The notes beneath the pieces were generated by a model. The model was not told the DNA's origin, did not search any database, and saw only the letters and a list, made by a program, of their open reading frames with translations. Made by a program: the position numbers and the translations under genes. 64,000 bases of DNA. It comes from Zymomonas mobilis subsp. pomaceae ATCC 29192. GTDB lineage: Bacteria > Pseudomonadota > Alphaproteobacteria > Sphingomonadales > Sphingomonadaceae. The stretch covers positions 62,001-126,000 of the forward strand of contig NC_015709.1 in the NCBI RefSeq assembly GCF_000218875.1. The letters are read 5' to 3'. Below are positions 45,613-54,782 of this stretch, in pieces (within the stretch, counting starts at the first letter, position 1; each line of letters starts with the position of its first letter).

Positions 45613-46142
45613 ACTACCGCAGCTTTATAAACAAGTTTTATATCCTGTGCTGACGATTAGGGAGGCTCTCTTTGTTTCTAGCTGACAGAAGAGAGGTGAA
45701 AAAATGTCTGGTCATTCCAATCCGCTATATACTCTGACATCCTGACCGGTCACTCCATCGTGCAGACTTCTCTCCAACAAAGGGTAATAGTAAATAGGGA
45801 CAGACTACGGAAAGGTCTGTTTTTTATAGCCTCTTGCCTATGTCCCACGATGATCGAACCAGACACAGAACATTTTCTATTATCAGAATATTCCCTACTA
45901 TTTTAGCCTATACCGGAACCACAATCCCATCGAAAATATCTAAGCAGGCTTAAGCCATTTCGACATATTGCCCCTTCCTTCGCCCCGTCATGATAACAGC
46001 AGACAATCTTTTTCGCCTTTCTCAATTTTACCGCTGCCCCATTGTGAAGCCTATTTTCCAACGGGCGCCAGTGCATCCTATACTTGACCCTTGTCGCTAC
46101 TAGGCCCAGTAAATAGCCACTAGCCACAACCAGAGATACACA
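45613..46142. other. Non-coding accessory DNA upstream of the nuclease gene
   Basis: About 530 bp. No intact gene is recognised. A hairpin with a T run (45800-45826) stands alone on the plus strand. A frame open on the minus strand (45903-46205) overlaps the next gene and shows no family resemblance. Confidence 0.4.
45800..45826 (+). terminator. Orphan terminator-like hairpin
   Basis: ACAGAC (45800-45805) and GTCTGT (45815-45820) pair around a 9-nt loop, followed by six T. No gene ends just before it, so it may finish a small RNA or the remains of a deleted gene. Confidence 0.5.
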
Positions 46143-47408
46143 GTGACGAACCTTATAACGACTTTGATTGACCGCTGGCGGACTGACCCCGATGCAACCT
46201 ATCAAAGTTGGTTTCTATGGGAAGAACGAATCAAAAATTTTCGGTCTATCCGACGGGGTATTCAGCAGGTTGTCTCTGAAATTAAGGCGGATAGTTTCGG
46301 GGTCGCTTATCGGGAGTCTTCATTGGAAACCGTCGTTCATTCGATTGCCGAACAACGTCAGATATTTAAAGGAGCGGATCACGCCTTTTTGTGGAAACCC
46401 AAATATCGTATCCCTGATATTTACGAAAATTCCGATAATCAGCGCGCCTTTGGGCATCTTTTGGATATTTGCCTGTGTCATAATACAGAAGAATATCTTC
46501 TAACCGCTATTCAGGATATTGATCGTCAGGCTATCAAAGGTCTAGGGCCTGCCGTCGCTAACCTTCTTTATTTTTTACATCCTACCCTGATGCCGCCTTT
46601 TAACACCGCTATTGTTAACGGATATAATGCGTTAACCGGCGCTAAGGTTAAATTGGCTAAATGGGATCACTATCTGGCGATGAGGCAGGGTATATTAAAG
46701 CTCAATAATCAATATCGCAAAAGGCTTTCTAACGATCTTGGTGCCATCGGCGGGTTACTTTTTGACATTGGCAGTAAACGCTATACTGCCCCCCCGTTAA
46801 CAGATGACCAAGAGGCGCAAGCTCTTTGGGCACAAGATCTTGGGCAAATCCGTGAAGAAAATGCCAAGGCGGCCAAGGCTTTGGCCGCTATCCGCGATGC
46901 AGATTATACTCATACAGAAATTCAAGGCTGGTTACGCGATTTAGGCTTTGCACTAGGCTATGATGTCTGGATAGCGGCGAACGACCGTAATCGGGCGTGG
47001 AATGGAGAAAGGTTAGGGAGCAGTTGTCTCGAGAGCTTACCGGGCTTTATATCACACACGGCAGCCGATGCAGTGCGTATGATTGATATATTATGGCTTG
47101 ATAAAGCCAATCATCATATCGTAGCCGCTTTCGAAGTTGAGCATACGACCTCAATCTATTCGGGTATTATGCGGATGCTGGATCTTGCTTTTGGTTCTGA
47201 AGTTCATGCCCTTGAAGGCCTATTTCTTGTCGCACCCGATAATAGGGAAGGGGAGGTTAAAGCCCAACTTATGCGTCCAGCCTTTCGCCATATTGCCAAT
47301 CTTAAATTACGCTATTTACCCTATAGTGAGCTGGCTTCTCATCGTGAAACGATTGCTCGCTTTGGACAGGGACTTAAACCTATCGAAGCTATTTCACGAA
47401 TAATCTAA
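46143..47408 (+). CDS. Putative PD-(D/E)XK-type restriction-like nuclease
   Basis: A 421-aa protein starting at GTG 46143. The middle has a helix-hairpin-helix-like segment AIKGLGPAVANLLYFLHPTL (130-149). After a helical linker (about 225-260) comes a C-terminal domain with VRMIDILWL (Asp315), then AAFEVEHTTSIYSGIMRMLD with Glu331 and Glu333, a layout like the acidic core of PD-(D/E)XK nucleases in which His334 could stand in for the lysine. It resembles solitary type II restriction-like proteins annotated in other genomes. No methyltransferase is beside it. It lies in a segment with IS remnants, so acquisition by transfer is likely. The nuclease call is an inference from motifs. Confidence 0.5.
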   Translation: MTNLITTLIDRWRTDPDATYQSWFLWEERIKNFRSIRRGIQQVVSEIKADSFGVAYRESSLETVVHSIAEQRQIFKGADHAFLWKPKYRIPDIYENSDNQRAFGHLLDICLCHNTEEYLLTAIQDIDRQAIKGLGPAVANLLYFLHPTLMPPFNTAIVNGYNALTGAKVKLAKWDHYLAMRQGILKLNNQYRKRLSNDLGAIGGLLFDIGSKRYTAPPLTDDQEAQALWAQDLGQIREENAKAAKALAAIRDADYTHTEIQGWLRDLGFALGYDVWIAANDRNRAWNGERLGSSCLESLPGFISHTAADAVRMIDILWLDKANHHIVAAFEVEHTTSIYSGIMRMLDLAFGSEVHALEGLFLVAPDNREGEVKAQLMRPAFRHIANLKLRYLPYSELASHRETIARFGQGLKPIEAISRII

Positions 47409-47908
47409 ATGATGGCTGTTAAAATAAATAGAAAAGACATTTTTTGTAAATTTTTACAAATATCAAAATAATGTTATAGTATTTTGTAAAAATTTTCTAA
47501 ATAATTATTTAATAAAAAAATTTTTAATATCTAAAAAAATCCATTTTGATCTTTTTATTGGTAGATATTTATATATTACTATTTTATATAATTAAAAATA
47601 TTGAAATTTAAAGCAATAAAAGGATTATTATTTAAAATAATTGGTTTTTATAAAATTTATTTTTATAATTTATATTTTATTTCATAAAAAATTCTATTTA
47701 TTGAATGATAAGAGATAACTCTTATCAAAATTATGTCTATATTGTAATATTATTTTAATATAATCAGTTTATCGATATATTTTGTAGTTTCTATCAAGGC
47801 TACCTATATTGATTTAGGCTCATAAATATAAGTATCCTACAGATTATCTCAAAATTAAGGGTAACGAAACTATCTCTAAAATCATTTCCAAGATGAAAGG
47901 GGCTAGAT
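47409..47908. other. Extremely AT-rich non-coding stretch
   Basis: 500 bp that are mostly A and T between the nuclease gene and a small unknown gene. It contains a perfect hairpin, TGATAAGAG-ATAA-CTCTTATCA (47706-47727), which could be a terminator or an operator. Minus-strand frames here have no family resemblance. The composition is like DNA silenced by nucleoid proteins or acquired from elsewhere. Confidence 0.5.
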
Positions 47909-48241
47909 ATGAGAATGATGAGAAGGATATTAAATTTCCTAGGAATAAAACAAGGATTAAGAGAGAATAAGAAGGTAAAAAAATCTCTTCCTGATAAGGA
48001 ATCGCGTATATCGCTATCGGATATAAATAGTTATACTTTTGATTTTCCACCGACTTTAATGCAAAATTTTGCCTTATTAGAAGATGCATGGAAAAAAGGC
48101 TTGCTGACCGAAGATGAATTTATAGAAGCTGAAGACAAAGCCGTTCAACTTTATCAGTCTATTATGAATACTAACGAAATCTTCTATGAATTATATCGTC
48201 TGGCTATTCAACGTGTAAGAGACCAACAGGTAGAAGAATAG
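47909..48241 (+). CDS. Small protein with a SHOCT-like C-terminal helix pair
   Basis: A 110-aa protein of unknown function. The N terminus is basic (MRMMRRILNFLGIKQGLREN, KKVKKS). The middle (LMQNFALLEDAWKKGLLTED followed by EFIEAEDKAV) resembles the short SHOCT-type pattern in which a leucine-rich helix is followed by KGLLTEEEF. The C-terminal part is helical and charged. AAAGGGG lies upstream of the ATG. It may be expressed, but no homologue comes to mind. Confidence 0.5.
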   Translation: MRMMRRILNFLGIKQGLRENKKVKKSLPDKESRISLSDINSYTFDFPPTLMQNFALLEDAWKKGLLTEDEFIEAEDKAVQLYQSIMNTNEIFYELYRLAIQRVRDQQVEE

Positions 48242-48279
48242 ATTAAAGCGTATTACTTAAACCTGTTAAGAAAGTAAAA

Positions 48280-48450
48280 ATGGAAAATTCAGCGACCGTA
48301 GTCACATCATCAGTTCAAAATGGAACCATAGAGCCATCTGATCCCTATGATCCCGCACCTCACCATAGTATGTCTCTACCCGTTGTACTATTGTTTTTCT
48401 TGTGTTTAGGTATTTGTATTTTTAACTATATACATAACAGAAAAAAATAG
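48280..48450 (+). CDS. Putative 56-aa single-pass membrane protein
   Basis: A short frame from ATG 48280 to TAG 48448. The product begins MENSATVVTSSVQNGTIEPS followed by DPYDPAPHHSMS, then one hydrophobic helix (LPVVLLFFLCLGICIFNYI) and a positive tail HNRKK. The tail suggests the N terminus outside and the C terminus in the cytoplasm. It starts 38 bp after the SHOCT-like gene and may be co-transcribed with it. No RBS is strong. Unknown function. Confidence 0.45.
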   Translation: MENSATVVTSSVQNGTIEPSDPYDPAPHHSMSLPVVLLFFLCLGICIFNYIHNRKK

Positions 48451-48497
48451 CCTCTATTCTATTCAAATAATTATAGATAACTTCATAATTCAGTAAT

Positions 48498-49235
48498 TTA
48501 TTTAATATGCGCTTGATGGCGTGGTTTCTCAAGGGTCGAAAGAATCCCTCTCAAGGTACGTATTTCCATCGTATTCCATGCCGGTTTCGTTAACAATGTG
48601 CGCAACGTCCGCTTTATAGTGGGTACTCGGTCTGTGGGGAAGAAATAGCCATTTCGGTCTAACATTGTCTCTAAATGATTAATCATACCCTCTAGCGCTT
48701 CTTGTGGGGCGGGGCTTTCCATCTCTACAACGGTTGGTTGCGCCAGCATAGAGCGGCACCCTTTAGACCATTCATAAGCGACCAAAATAACGGCCTGCGC
48801 TAGATTGAGACTAGAAAAATCAGGATTGACCGGCACCGTAATAATCGTTCTGGCAAGGGCGACGTCATCTGTTTCAAGACCGGCTCGTTCTGGCCCAAAT
48901 AAAATACCGACCTTACCCCTCTGTTTGTGAATGGTCTGGGCCGCGACTTCCGGCGTCATAACAGGCTTGGTAACGCCTCTTTTCCGAACAGTCGTCGCAT
49001 AGACATGGGGACAATCCGCTACCGCTTCTGCCACCGTTGAAAAGACGCGGGCTTTTTCCAAGACACTATCCGCACCACTTGCAGCGGGTCCTGCCGCGGG
49101 ATTGGGCCAGCCGTCACGGGGCACCACCAAGCGCAAATCATTAAGACCAAAATTCAGCATAGCACGGGCTGCTTTACCGATATTTTCGCCCAACTGGGGA
49201 CGAACTAAAATGATAGCAGGAACATCAGCACTCAT
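48498..49235 (-). CDS. trmJ: tRNA (Cm32/Um32) methyltransferase TrmJ
   Basis: A 245-aa SPOUT-superfamily RNA 2'-O-methyltransferase. It starts with [20 protein letters not shown] (residues 8-27), a hallmark of the TrmH group. The knot motifs are [19 protein letters not shown] and [22 protein letters not shown]-like ([16 protein letters not shown]). The C-terminal helical extension is typical of TrmJ. It overlaps the nrdR stop by ATGA and closes the rpiB-glyA-nrdR-trmJ series. Confidence 0.88.
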   Translation of the reverse strand: MSADVPAIILVRPQLGENIGKAARAMLNFGLNDLRLVVPRDGWPNPAAGPAASGADSVLEKARVFSTVAEAVADCPHVYATTVRKRGVTKPVMTPEVAAQTIHKQRGKVGILFGPERAGLETDDVALARTIITVPVNPDFSSLNLAQAVILVAYEWSKGCRSMLAQPTVVEMESPAPQEALEGMINHLETMLDRNGYFFPTDRVPTIKRTLRTLLTKPAWNTMEIRTLRGILSTLEKPRHQAHIK

Positions 49236-49693
49236 TCTCGGGCAGCCTCAATAACAGAACGGGCGAAATCTTCGAAGTCACGCGCTTCCGTAAAATCCTT
49301 ATAAACACTGGCAAAACGGATATAAGCGACGCTATCAAGCGTTCTTAATCCTTCCATCGTCATTTGCCCCAATCGAATAGCCTCTACTTCGTTTTCACCA
49401 GAGGTCTCGATTTTATGCTGAATAGAACTGACCAAAAGTTCGATCTGATCGGCGGTAATGGGGCGTTTTCGACAGGCAAGCGTAACAGATCGGGTTAATT
49501 TATGACGGTCGAAAGGTTGACGACGACCGTCTTTTTTCACCACGATAATATCGCGCATCTGAACACGCTCAAAAGTGGTAAAACGTGCACCACATTCTTC
49601 GCATTGCCGACGGCGACGAATAGCCGCCCCATCTTCTGTGGGACGGCTATCCTTTACCTGACTATTGTCGCAAGAACAAAAAGGGCAACGCAA
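49232..49693 (-). CDS. nrdR: Transcriptional repressor NrdR
   Basis: The start is a TTG at 49693, giving [18 protein letters not shown] read as MRCPFC; GGAG lies 10 bases upstream. The open frame extends further but into glyA. The 153-aa product has the zinc ribbon (CPFC and CEEC, residues 3-34) and the ATP-cone domain ([20 protein letters not shown] onward). It represses ribonucleotide reductase genes. It follows glyA by 4 bp and overlaps trmJ. Confidence 0.95.
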   Translation of the reverse strand: MRCPFCSCDNSQVKDSRPTEDGAAIRRRRQCEECGARFTTFERVQMRDIIVVKKDGRRQPFDRHKLTRSVTLACRKRPITADQIELLVSSIQHKIETSGENEVEAIRLGQMTMEGLRTLDSVAYIRFASVYKDFTEARDFEDFARSVIEAARE

Positions 49694-49697
49694 GAGA

Positions 49698-50987
49698 TCA
49701 AAGCTCCGGATAAATAGGGAAGCGATCACATAAAGCTTCAACCCGTTTACGGACATCGGCCTCTACAACAGGATCACCCGCTTCCCCTTTATGACTGAGT
49801 CCATCAAGAACATCAGCAATCATATCAGCGACCTGCCGAAATTCTTCGCTTCTAAAACCGCGGGTCGTTGCAGCAGGGGTGCCCAGACGAATGCCAGAGG
49901 TTTTGACAGGCGGTAACGGATCAAAAGGAATACCGTTTTTGTTGCAGGTGATGCCAGCCCGTTCCAAAGCACAATCCGCATCACGTCCCGTGATACCCAA
50001 AGGACGAAGGTCAACCAAGGCAAGATGGGTATCCGTGCCACCCGTCACCAGATCGCTGCCTCTTTCTTTCAGACGTGCGGCCAAAACTTTTGCGTTTTCA
50101 ACAACGGCTTTGGCATATTCCTTAAAAGAAGGCTGTAAGGCTTCCCCAAAAGCGACCGCTTTAGCGGCAATAACATGCATCAAAGGACCGCCCTGCATAC
50201 CTGGGAAAACAGCAGAATTAATCTTTTTCGCCAGCGCCGGATCATCGGTCAGGATCATGCCACCCCGTGGGCCACGTAACGTTTTATGGGTGGTAGTCGT
50301 CGTAATATGCGCATGAGGTACCGGCGAAGGATGAACACCGCCTGCAACTAACCCAGCGAAATGGGCCATATCGACCATGAAGATCGCGCCAACTTCATCC
50401 GCTACTTTACGGAAAAAAGCAAAGTCAATATGACGGGGGTAGGCTGAACCACCCGCAATAATAACCCGTGGCTTATGCTCTTTGGCTAAAGCAGCAACCT
50501 GATCATAATCAATTAACTGATTATCAGGATGAACCCCATATTGAACAGCATTAAACCACTTGCCCGACATCGCCGCTTTCGCACCATGCGTCAGATGGCC
50601 ACCGGCATCTAAAGACAAACCCAAAATGGTATCACCCGGTTTTGCGACCGCTAATAAAACGGCCCCATTTGCCTGTGCACCGGAATGCGGCTGTACATTA
50701 ACAAACGCGCTGCCAAATAATTTTTGAGCCCGCTCAATGGCTAAAGATTCGACTTCATCCGAAGGGGCACAACCCTGATAATAACGTTTACCCGGATAAC
50801 CCTCTGCATATTTATTGGTAAATACAGAACCTTGTGCTTCTAACACAGCGCGGCTGACAATATTTTCAGACGCGATCATTTCGATCTGTTTACGCTCACG
50901 GGTCAATTCATGTCCGATAGCCGTAAAAACATCGGGGTCAGCCGCCGTAAGGCGATCTGCAAAAAAAGAATGCATATTCTGGGTCAT
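49698..50987 (-). CDS. glyA: Serine hydroxymethyltransferase
   Basis: A 429-aa PLP enzyme converting serine and tetrahydrofolate to glycine and methylene-tetrahydrofolate. Signatures: [20 protein letters not shown] (about 27-46), [14 protein letters not shown], the PLP-binding [17 protein letters not shown], and the Schiff-base lysine in [14 protein letters not shown]. Length is standard. It is in one strand-wise series with rpiB upstream (14 bp) and nrdR downstream, the usual alphaproteobacterial order. Confidence 0.97.
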   Translation of the reverse strand: MTQNMHSFFADRLTAADPDVFTAIGHELTRERKQIEMIASENIVSRAVLEAQGSVFTNKYAEGYPGKRYYQGCAPSDEVESLAIERAQKLFGSAFVNVQPHSGAQANGAVLLAVAKPGDTILGLSLDAGGHLTHGAKAAMSGKWFNAVQYGVHPDNQLIDYDQVAALAKEHKPRVIIAGGSAYPRHIDFAFFRKVADEVGAIFMVDMAHFAGLVAGGVHPSPVPHAHITTTTTHKTLRGPRGGMILTDDPALAKKINSAVFPGMQGGPLMHVIAAKAVAFGEALQPSFKEYAKAVVENAKVLAARLKERGSDLVTGGTDTHLALVDLRPLGITGRDADCALERAGITCNKNGIPFDPLPPVKTSGIRLGTPAATTRGFRSEEFRQVADMIADVLDGLSHKGEAGDPVVEADVRKRVEALCDRFPIYPEL

Positions 50988-51001
50988 AGATTAAGGCCCT
51001 T

Positions 51002-51481
51002 TCAGATGTTGAAATTGGGGTTAGACAGTTTATTAATCCGGCGAACATGACGTTCACCACCAAAAGGCGTGGCAAGAAAGGCCAAAATACAATCTTTTGC
51101 TGTTTCAATGCCGATCAATCTTGCCCCTAAGGCAATGACGTTGGCATTATTATGTTCTCTTGAAAGACGCGCAGAAAGATTATCTGTAATCAAAGCACAA
51201 CGGGCTTCTGGATGGCGATTAACGGCGATAGAAATACCGATCCCCGAACCACATAAAGCAATGCCAAAATCACCCCGTTTTTCAGCCACAGCCTGAGCCA
51301 ATTTGTAGCCATAGTCAGGATAATCAACAGAATGATTTTCATGCGGGCCCAAATCTTCAACCTCGTGGCCAATTTCCTGTAGCCAGTTGATAAGAGCCGT
51401 TTTTAATTCAAAAGCCGCATGATCAGAGGCGATCACTAGCTTTTTTTTAGAAGATTTATTCGACGACACAGAAGAGGTCAC
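51002..51481 (-). CDS. rpiB: Ribose-5-phosphate isomerase B
   Basis: A 159-aa LacA/RpiB-family enzyme interconverting ribose-5-phosphate and ribulose-5-phosphate. The features are IASDHAAFELKTAL near residue 17, DYPDYGYKLAQAVA, the active-site Cys in GIALCGSGIGISIAVNR, and the ATDNLSARLSREHNNANV-like segment with the phosphate-binding residues. It heads the glyA-nrdR-trmJ series. Confidence 0.94.
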   Translation of the reverse strand: MTSSVSSNKSSKKKLVIASDHAAFELKTALINWLQEIGHEVEDLGPHENHSVDYPDYGYKLAQAVAEKRGDFGIALCGSGIGISIAVNRHPEARCALITDNLSARLSREHNNANVIALGARLIGIETAKDCILAFLATPFGGERHVRRINKLSNPNFNI

Positions 51482-51623
51482 CTATTTTCCCCAAGTCAAA
51501 CCTGTCTATAAAGAAAGCGAGAAACGCAAAATTTATAGAAAGCAAGCCCTTTCAGGCGGTAAAGCGGTCTCTTTCTAAGCGTTTGAATCAAGAATGAAAA
51601 CCGTTCTGCTGGGTATAAAAGAG

Positions 51624-51661
51624 AAAAAACCGACCTGATTGTTAAAAACAGGCCGGTTTTT
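51624..51661. terminator. Terminator downstream of hemA
   Basis: AAAAACCGACCTG pairs with CAGGCCGGTTTTT (one mismatch) around a loop of 12. T runs on both strands. It lies 40 bp past the hemA stop and upstream of rpiB, so it stops hemA transcription before rpiB. Confidence 0.88.
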
Positions 51662-51699
51662 ATCATTTTTGACAAAAATAAAGAGAAAAGAAAATAGGT

Positions 51700-52914
51700 T
51701 TAGGCTGCAAATCGCATATCAAGACGCTGCCAAATTTCAACCAAGGCTTGCGTTAAATCACGCATCATCGCTTCGGTATGGGTTGGCCCCGGTGTAAAGC
51801 GAAGCCGTTCTGTGCCTCTTGGAACTGTTGGAAAATTAATGGGCTGAACATAAGCACCATATTCATTCAACAAAATATCAGAGATGCGTTTAGTTTTAAC
51901 CGGATCGCCCACAAAAAGCGGCACAATATGGGTCGTTGTCTGCATCACGGGTAGATTGGCCTCTTTGAAAAGCTGTTTCAAAGTAGCTGCACTTTTCTGC
52001 TGTCCGTCTCTTTCTTGGGAAGAGGCTTTTAAATGACGGATACTCGCCAAGGCACCCGCTGCCAAAACAGGGGCTAACGACGTAGAAAAGATAAAGCCCG
52101 GTGCATAAGAACGGATGACATCCACAATCAATTGATCGGCAGCAATATAGCCCCCCATAACACCGATAGCCTTGGCCAAAGTGCCTTCAATAATCGTCAA
52201 CCGATCGGCCAAACCTTCACGATCGGCAATACCGGCCCCCCGTGGGCCATACATGCCAACAGCATGGACTTCATCAAGATAGGTGATCGCGTTATATTTA
52301 TCGGCAAGATCGCAAATCGCTTCGATGGGGGCAACATCGCCTTCCATCGAATAAACACTTTCAAAAGCAATTAATTTAGGAACATCTGGACTTTCAGCGG
52401 CCAATAATTCTTCCAGATGCTGTACGTCATTATGGCGATATATCCGTTTTTCGCAACGCGAATTCCGAATTCCGGCAATCATCGAGGCATGGTTCAATTC
52501 ATCTGAAAAAATAATACAGCCCGGTAATACCTTGGCCAAGGTAGAAAGTGTGGCTTCATTGGACACGAAACCTGACGTAAAGGTCAAGGCAGCCTCTTTA
52601 CCGTGCCAATCGGCTAATTCTGCTTCAAGGTCGCTATGGTAATGGGTGGTGCCGCTGATATTGCGTGTTCCGCCAGAACCGGCTCCCACATTATTAAGGG
52701 CTTCTTCCATAGCGCCGATAACTTTGGGATTTTGCCCCATCGAAAGATAGTCATTCGAACACCAAACGGCGATAGGCGTTGGCCCATTATGGCCGGCAAA
52801 ACAACGGGCGTTCGGAAAGTGGCCTTTATTGCGCAGAATATCGATAAAAACACGATAGCGGCCTTCTTTATGCAGGCGCTCAATCGCTTGGCTGAAGATA
52901 TGTTGATAATCCAA
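51700..52914 (-). CDS. hemA: 5-Aminolevulinate synthase
   Basis: A 404-aa PLP enzyme making 5-aminolevulinate from glycine and succinyl-CoA, the Shemin (C4) route used by alphaproteobacteria. The sequence is typical: [13 protein letters not shown] (51-63), [17 protein letters not shown] (77-93), His142 over the cofactor, [16 protein letters not shown] (213-228), and Schiff-base Lys248 in [24 protein letters not shown]. It is a paralogue of the serine palmitoyltransferase in this window. Confidence 0.97.
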   Translation of the reverse strand: MDYQHIFSQAIERLHKEGRYRVFIDILRNKGHFPNARCFAGHNGPTPIAVWCSNDYLSMGQNPKVIGAMEEALNNVGAGSGGTRNISGTTHYHSDLEAELADWHGKEAALTFTSGFVSNEATLSTLAKVLPGCIIFSDELNHASMIAGIRNSRCEKRIYRHNDVQHLEELLAAESPDVPKLIAFESVYSMEGDVAPIEAICDLADKYNAITYLDEVHAVGMYGPRGAGIADREGLADRLTIIEGTLAKAIGVMGGYIAADQLIVDVIRSYAPGFIFSTSLAPVLAAGALASIRHLKASSQERDGQQKSAATLKQLFKEANLPVMQTTTHIVPLFVGDPVKTKRISDILLNEYGAYVQPINFPTVPRGTERLRFTPGPTHTEAMMRDLTQALVEIWQRLDMRFAA

Positions 52915-53035
52915 AGGATTACTCCTTTTAACGAAAGAGGCCTTAGCCTAATTATAGAAGACGGTTTTTCTTTTAGCGCTCTAGAAAAGATCAGACCAGA
53001 GGAATTTTTAAAAAAACTAAAAGAACAACTCGATT

Positions 53036-53872
53036 TCAGAGAGAAATAATTTCACTTAATCCTCTTTTTTTCATTGCCTGTCTGAAAAAAGGAAGAACTG
53101 TAGTGGGCGCTGTAAAAACGAGTTTACCGCTTATCGTTTTTTTATCATCCTCTTTTTTTACCCATAATGATTTTAATTTATTCTTTACCTCTAAATCATC
53201 GGCTAACCAACGCACGCGTCGGGCTATACCTTCACTCCCGTCTATAAAAGATAACGAACGCGGTGAAACGGCTTCTAATTCTTCTTTAATCAAGGGAAAA
53301 TGCGTGCAAGCCAGTACAACGATATCTATTTTATCCCCACCCGATTGATTTAATAAGGCATCCAATTCTTGGCGATAAGCGGTTAGATCACTTTTTTCAC
53401 CTCGTAATTTAGCTTCTGCTAATTCGACAAGACGTGCAGAACCCTGTCGAATAACCAGACAATCTTTAGCAAATTTTTCTGATAAATGATTAACATAAGC
53501 CTGTCGCACCGTTGCTTCTGTACCCAATACCCCGATAACATGGCTTTTTGATTGCTCGGCTGCGGGTTTAATGGCGGGAACCGTGCCGACTACTGGCAAA
53601 TTTAAAGCTGATCTTATTACGGGAAGGGCGATCGTCGAGGCGGTATTGCAGGCAATCACTAACAAGGCTGGATGGTAACGTTCTACCAACCGCCCCAATA
53701 AAGCCGGAACCCGAGTCTCGATTTCTTTTTCGCTTTTGGTGCCATAGGGGAAACCGCCATTATCCGCTACATAGACTATTGGAGCCTCTGCCATCAGTTT
53801 TTTAATGGGTTCTAAAACGGATAATCCACCGATACCGGAATCAAAGATTAAAATAGGATTGCGATCAGACAT
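53036..53872 (-). CDS. murI: Glutamate racemase
   Basis: A 278-aa cofactor-independent racemase that supplies D-glutamate for peptidoglycan. The two catalytic cysteines lie in the ACNTAST and LACTHFP motifs. The N terminus has FDSGIGGLSVLEP, with YVADNGGFPYG following. Length is typical. It stands alone between hemA and plsY. Confidence 0.95.
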   Translation of the reverse strand: MSDRNPILIFDSGIGGLSVLEPIKKLMAEAPIVYVADNGGFPYGTKSEKEIETRVPALLGRLVERYHPALLVIACNTASTIALPVIRSALNLPVVGTVPAIKPAAEQSKSHVIGVLGTEATVRQAYVNHLSEKFAKDCLVIRQGSARLVELAEAKLRGEKSDLTAYRQELDALLNQSGGDKIDIVVLACTHFPLIKEELEAVSPRSLSFIDGSEGIARRVRWLADDLEVKNKLKSLWVKKEDDKKTISGKLVFTAPTTVLPFFRQAMKKRGLSEIISL

Positions 53873-54111
53873 AGGACATCTTTAATTCTTCCCTATTTAT
53901 TAGGAAATAATAATTATTTTTATTTTAAAAATCTAATTAAAGATATGTTTAATAATATAATTATGTTTATCAATAATATTAAATCTAATTTTTAATATAA
54001 AAACCACTCTGAAACAGTATAAAACAGACTTCTATCTTGCTTCCCTTTTTCAATTAGGCTTTATGCCCTCAACTTTATGTACATATTTTTTAATATAAAA
54101 GGGGAGTTACC

Positions 54112-54735
54112 ATGTCGCCCTGGCTGATTATAGCGCTGATTTTATTGATGGGCTATGGTTTAGGCTCAATTCCTTTCGGCTTGCTTTTCGCACGGCGTTT
54201 TGGGGCAATCGATATTCGTGCCGTTGGTTCTGGCAATATCGGCGCGACCAATGTGTTGCGAACGGGACGCAAAGATCTGGCCGCTTTGACCTTGCTTTTT
54301 GACATTGGAAAAGGGGTTGTCGCCGTTTTGCTGGCCCGTTGTGTTGGGCATCATCTTGCGGGCCATTACCTTCATTTTCCAGATTTGGTGCCTATAGCCG
54401 GTGGCTCGGCCTTTATCGGACATTGCTATCCGGTATGGCTTCGTTTTCGCGGCGGTAAAGGTGTCGCAACGATGCTCGGGGTTTCTTTTGCTACATGGTG
54501 GCTGGCCGGCTTTGCTTTTGCTTTTGTCTGGTTACTTTCAGCAAAGTTAAGCCGTTATTCTTCTGTCGGTGGTATGGCCGGCGCTATTGCAGCGACCGCT
54601 ACAACCTTATTTTTTGGACCAACCGCCTATATCAGCTTCTTTGCAGCCATGACGATTTTATTGTTATGGCGGCATCAAGATAATATTCGGCGACTGTTAT
54701 TAGGTAAAGAAACCCGTATCGGGGAAAAGAAGTAA
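54112..54735 (+). CDS. plsY: Glycerol-3-phosphate acyltransferase PlsY
   Basis: A 207-aa membrane enzyme with about five to seven helices. It uses acyl-phosphate to acylate glycerol-3-phosphate, starting phospholipid synthesis. Its three cytoplasmic motifs are present: GSIPFGLLFARRF, GSGNIGATNVLRTGRK and GHCYPVWLRFRGGKGVAT. GGGGAG precedes the ATG. dprA follows by 47 bp. Confidence 0.96.
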   Translation: MSPWLIIALILLMGYGLGSIPFGLLFARRFGAIDIRAVGSGNIGATNVLRTGRKDLAALTLLFDIGKGVVAVLLARCVGHHLAGHYLHFPDLVPIAGGSAFIGHCYPVWLRFRGGKGVATMLGVSFATWWLAGFAFAFVWLLSAKLSRYSSVGGMAGAIAATATTLFFGPTAYISFFAAMTILLLWRHQDNIRRLLLGKETRIGEKK

Positions 54736-54782
54736 GCACTATCGGGACGGTGATTAGAATAGAGGATTGAAAAAAGCGAATT

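Noticed and set aside
45903-46205. A 100-residue minus-strand open frame near the nuclease gene
   Set aside because: It overlaps the start of the nuclease gene on the other strand, shows no recognisable domain, and its composition looks like chance. I tried reading it as another transposase C terminus and found no convincing DDE pattern.
47844-48089. An 81-residue minus-strand frame in the AT-rich block
   Set aside because: It overlaps the better-supported 110-aa gene, lacks an RBS and has composition dictated by AT-richness.
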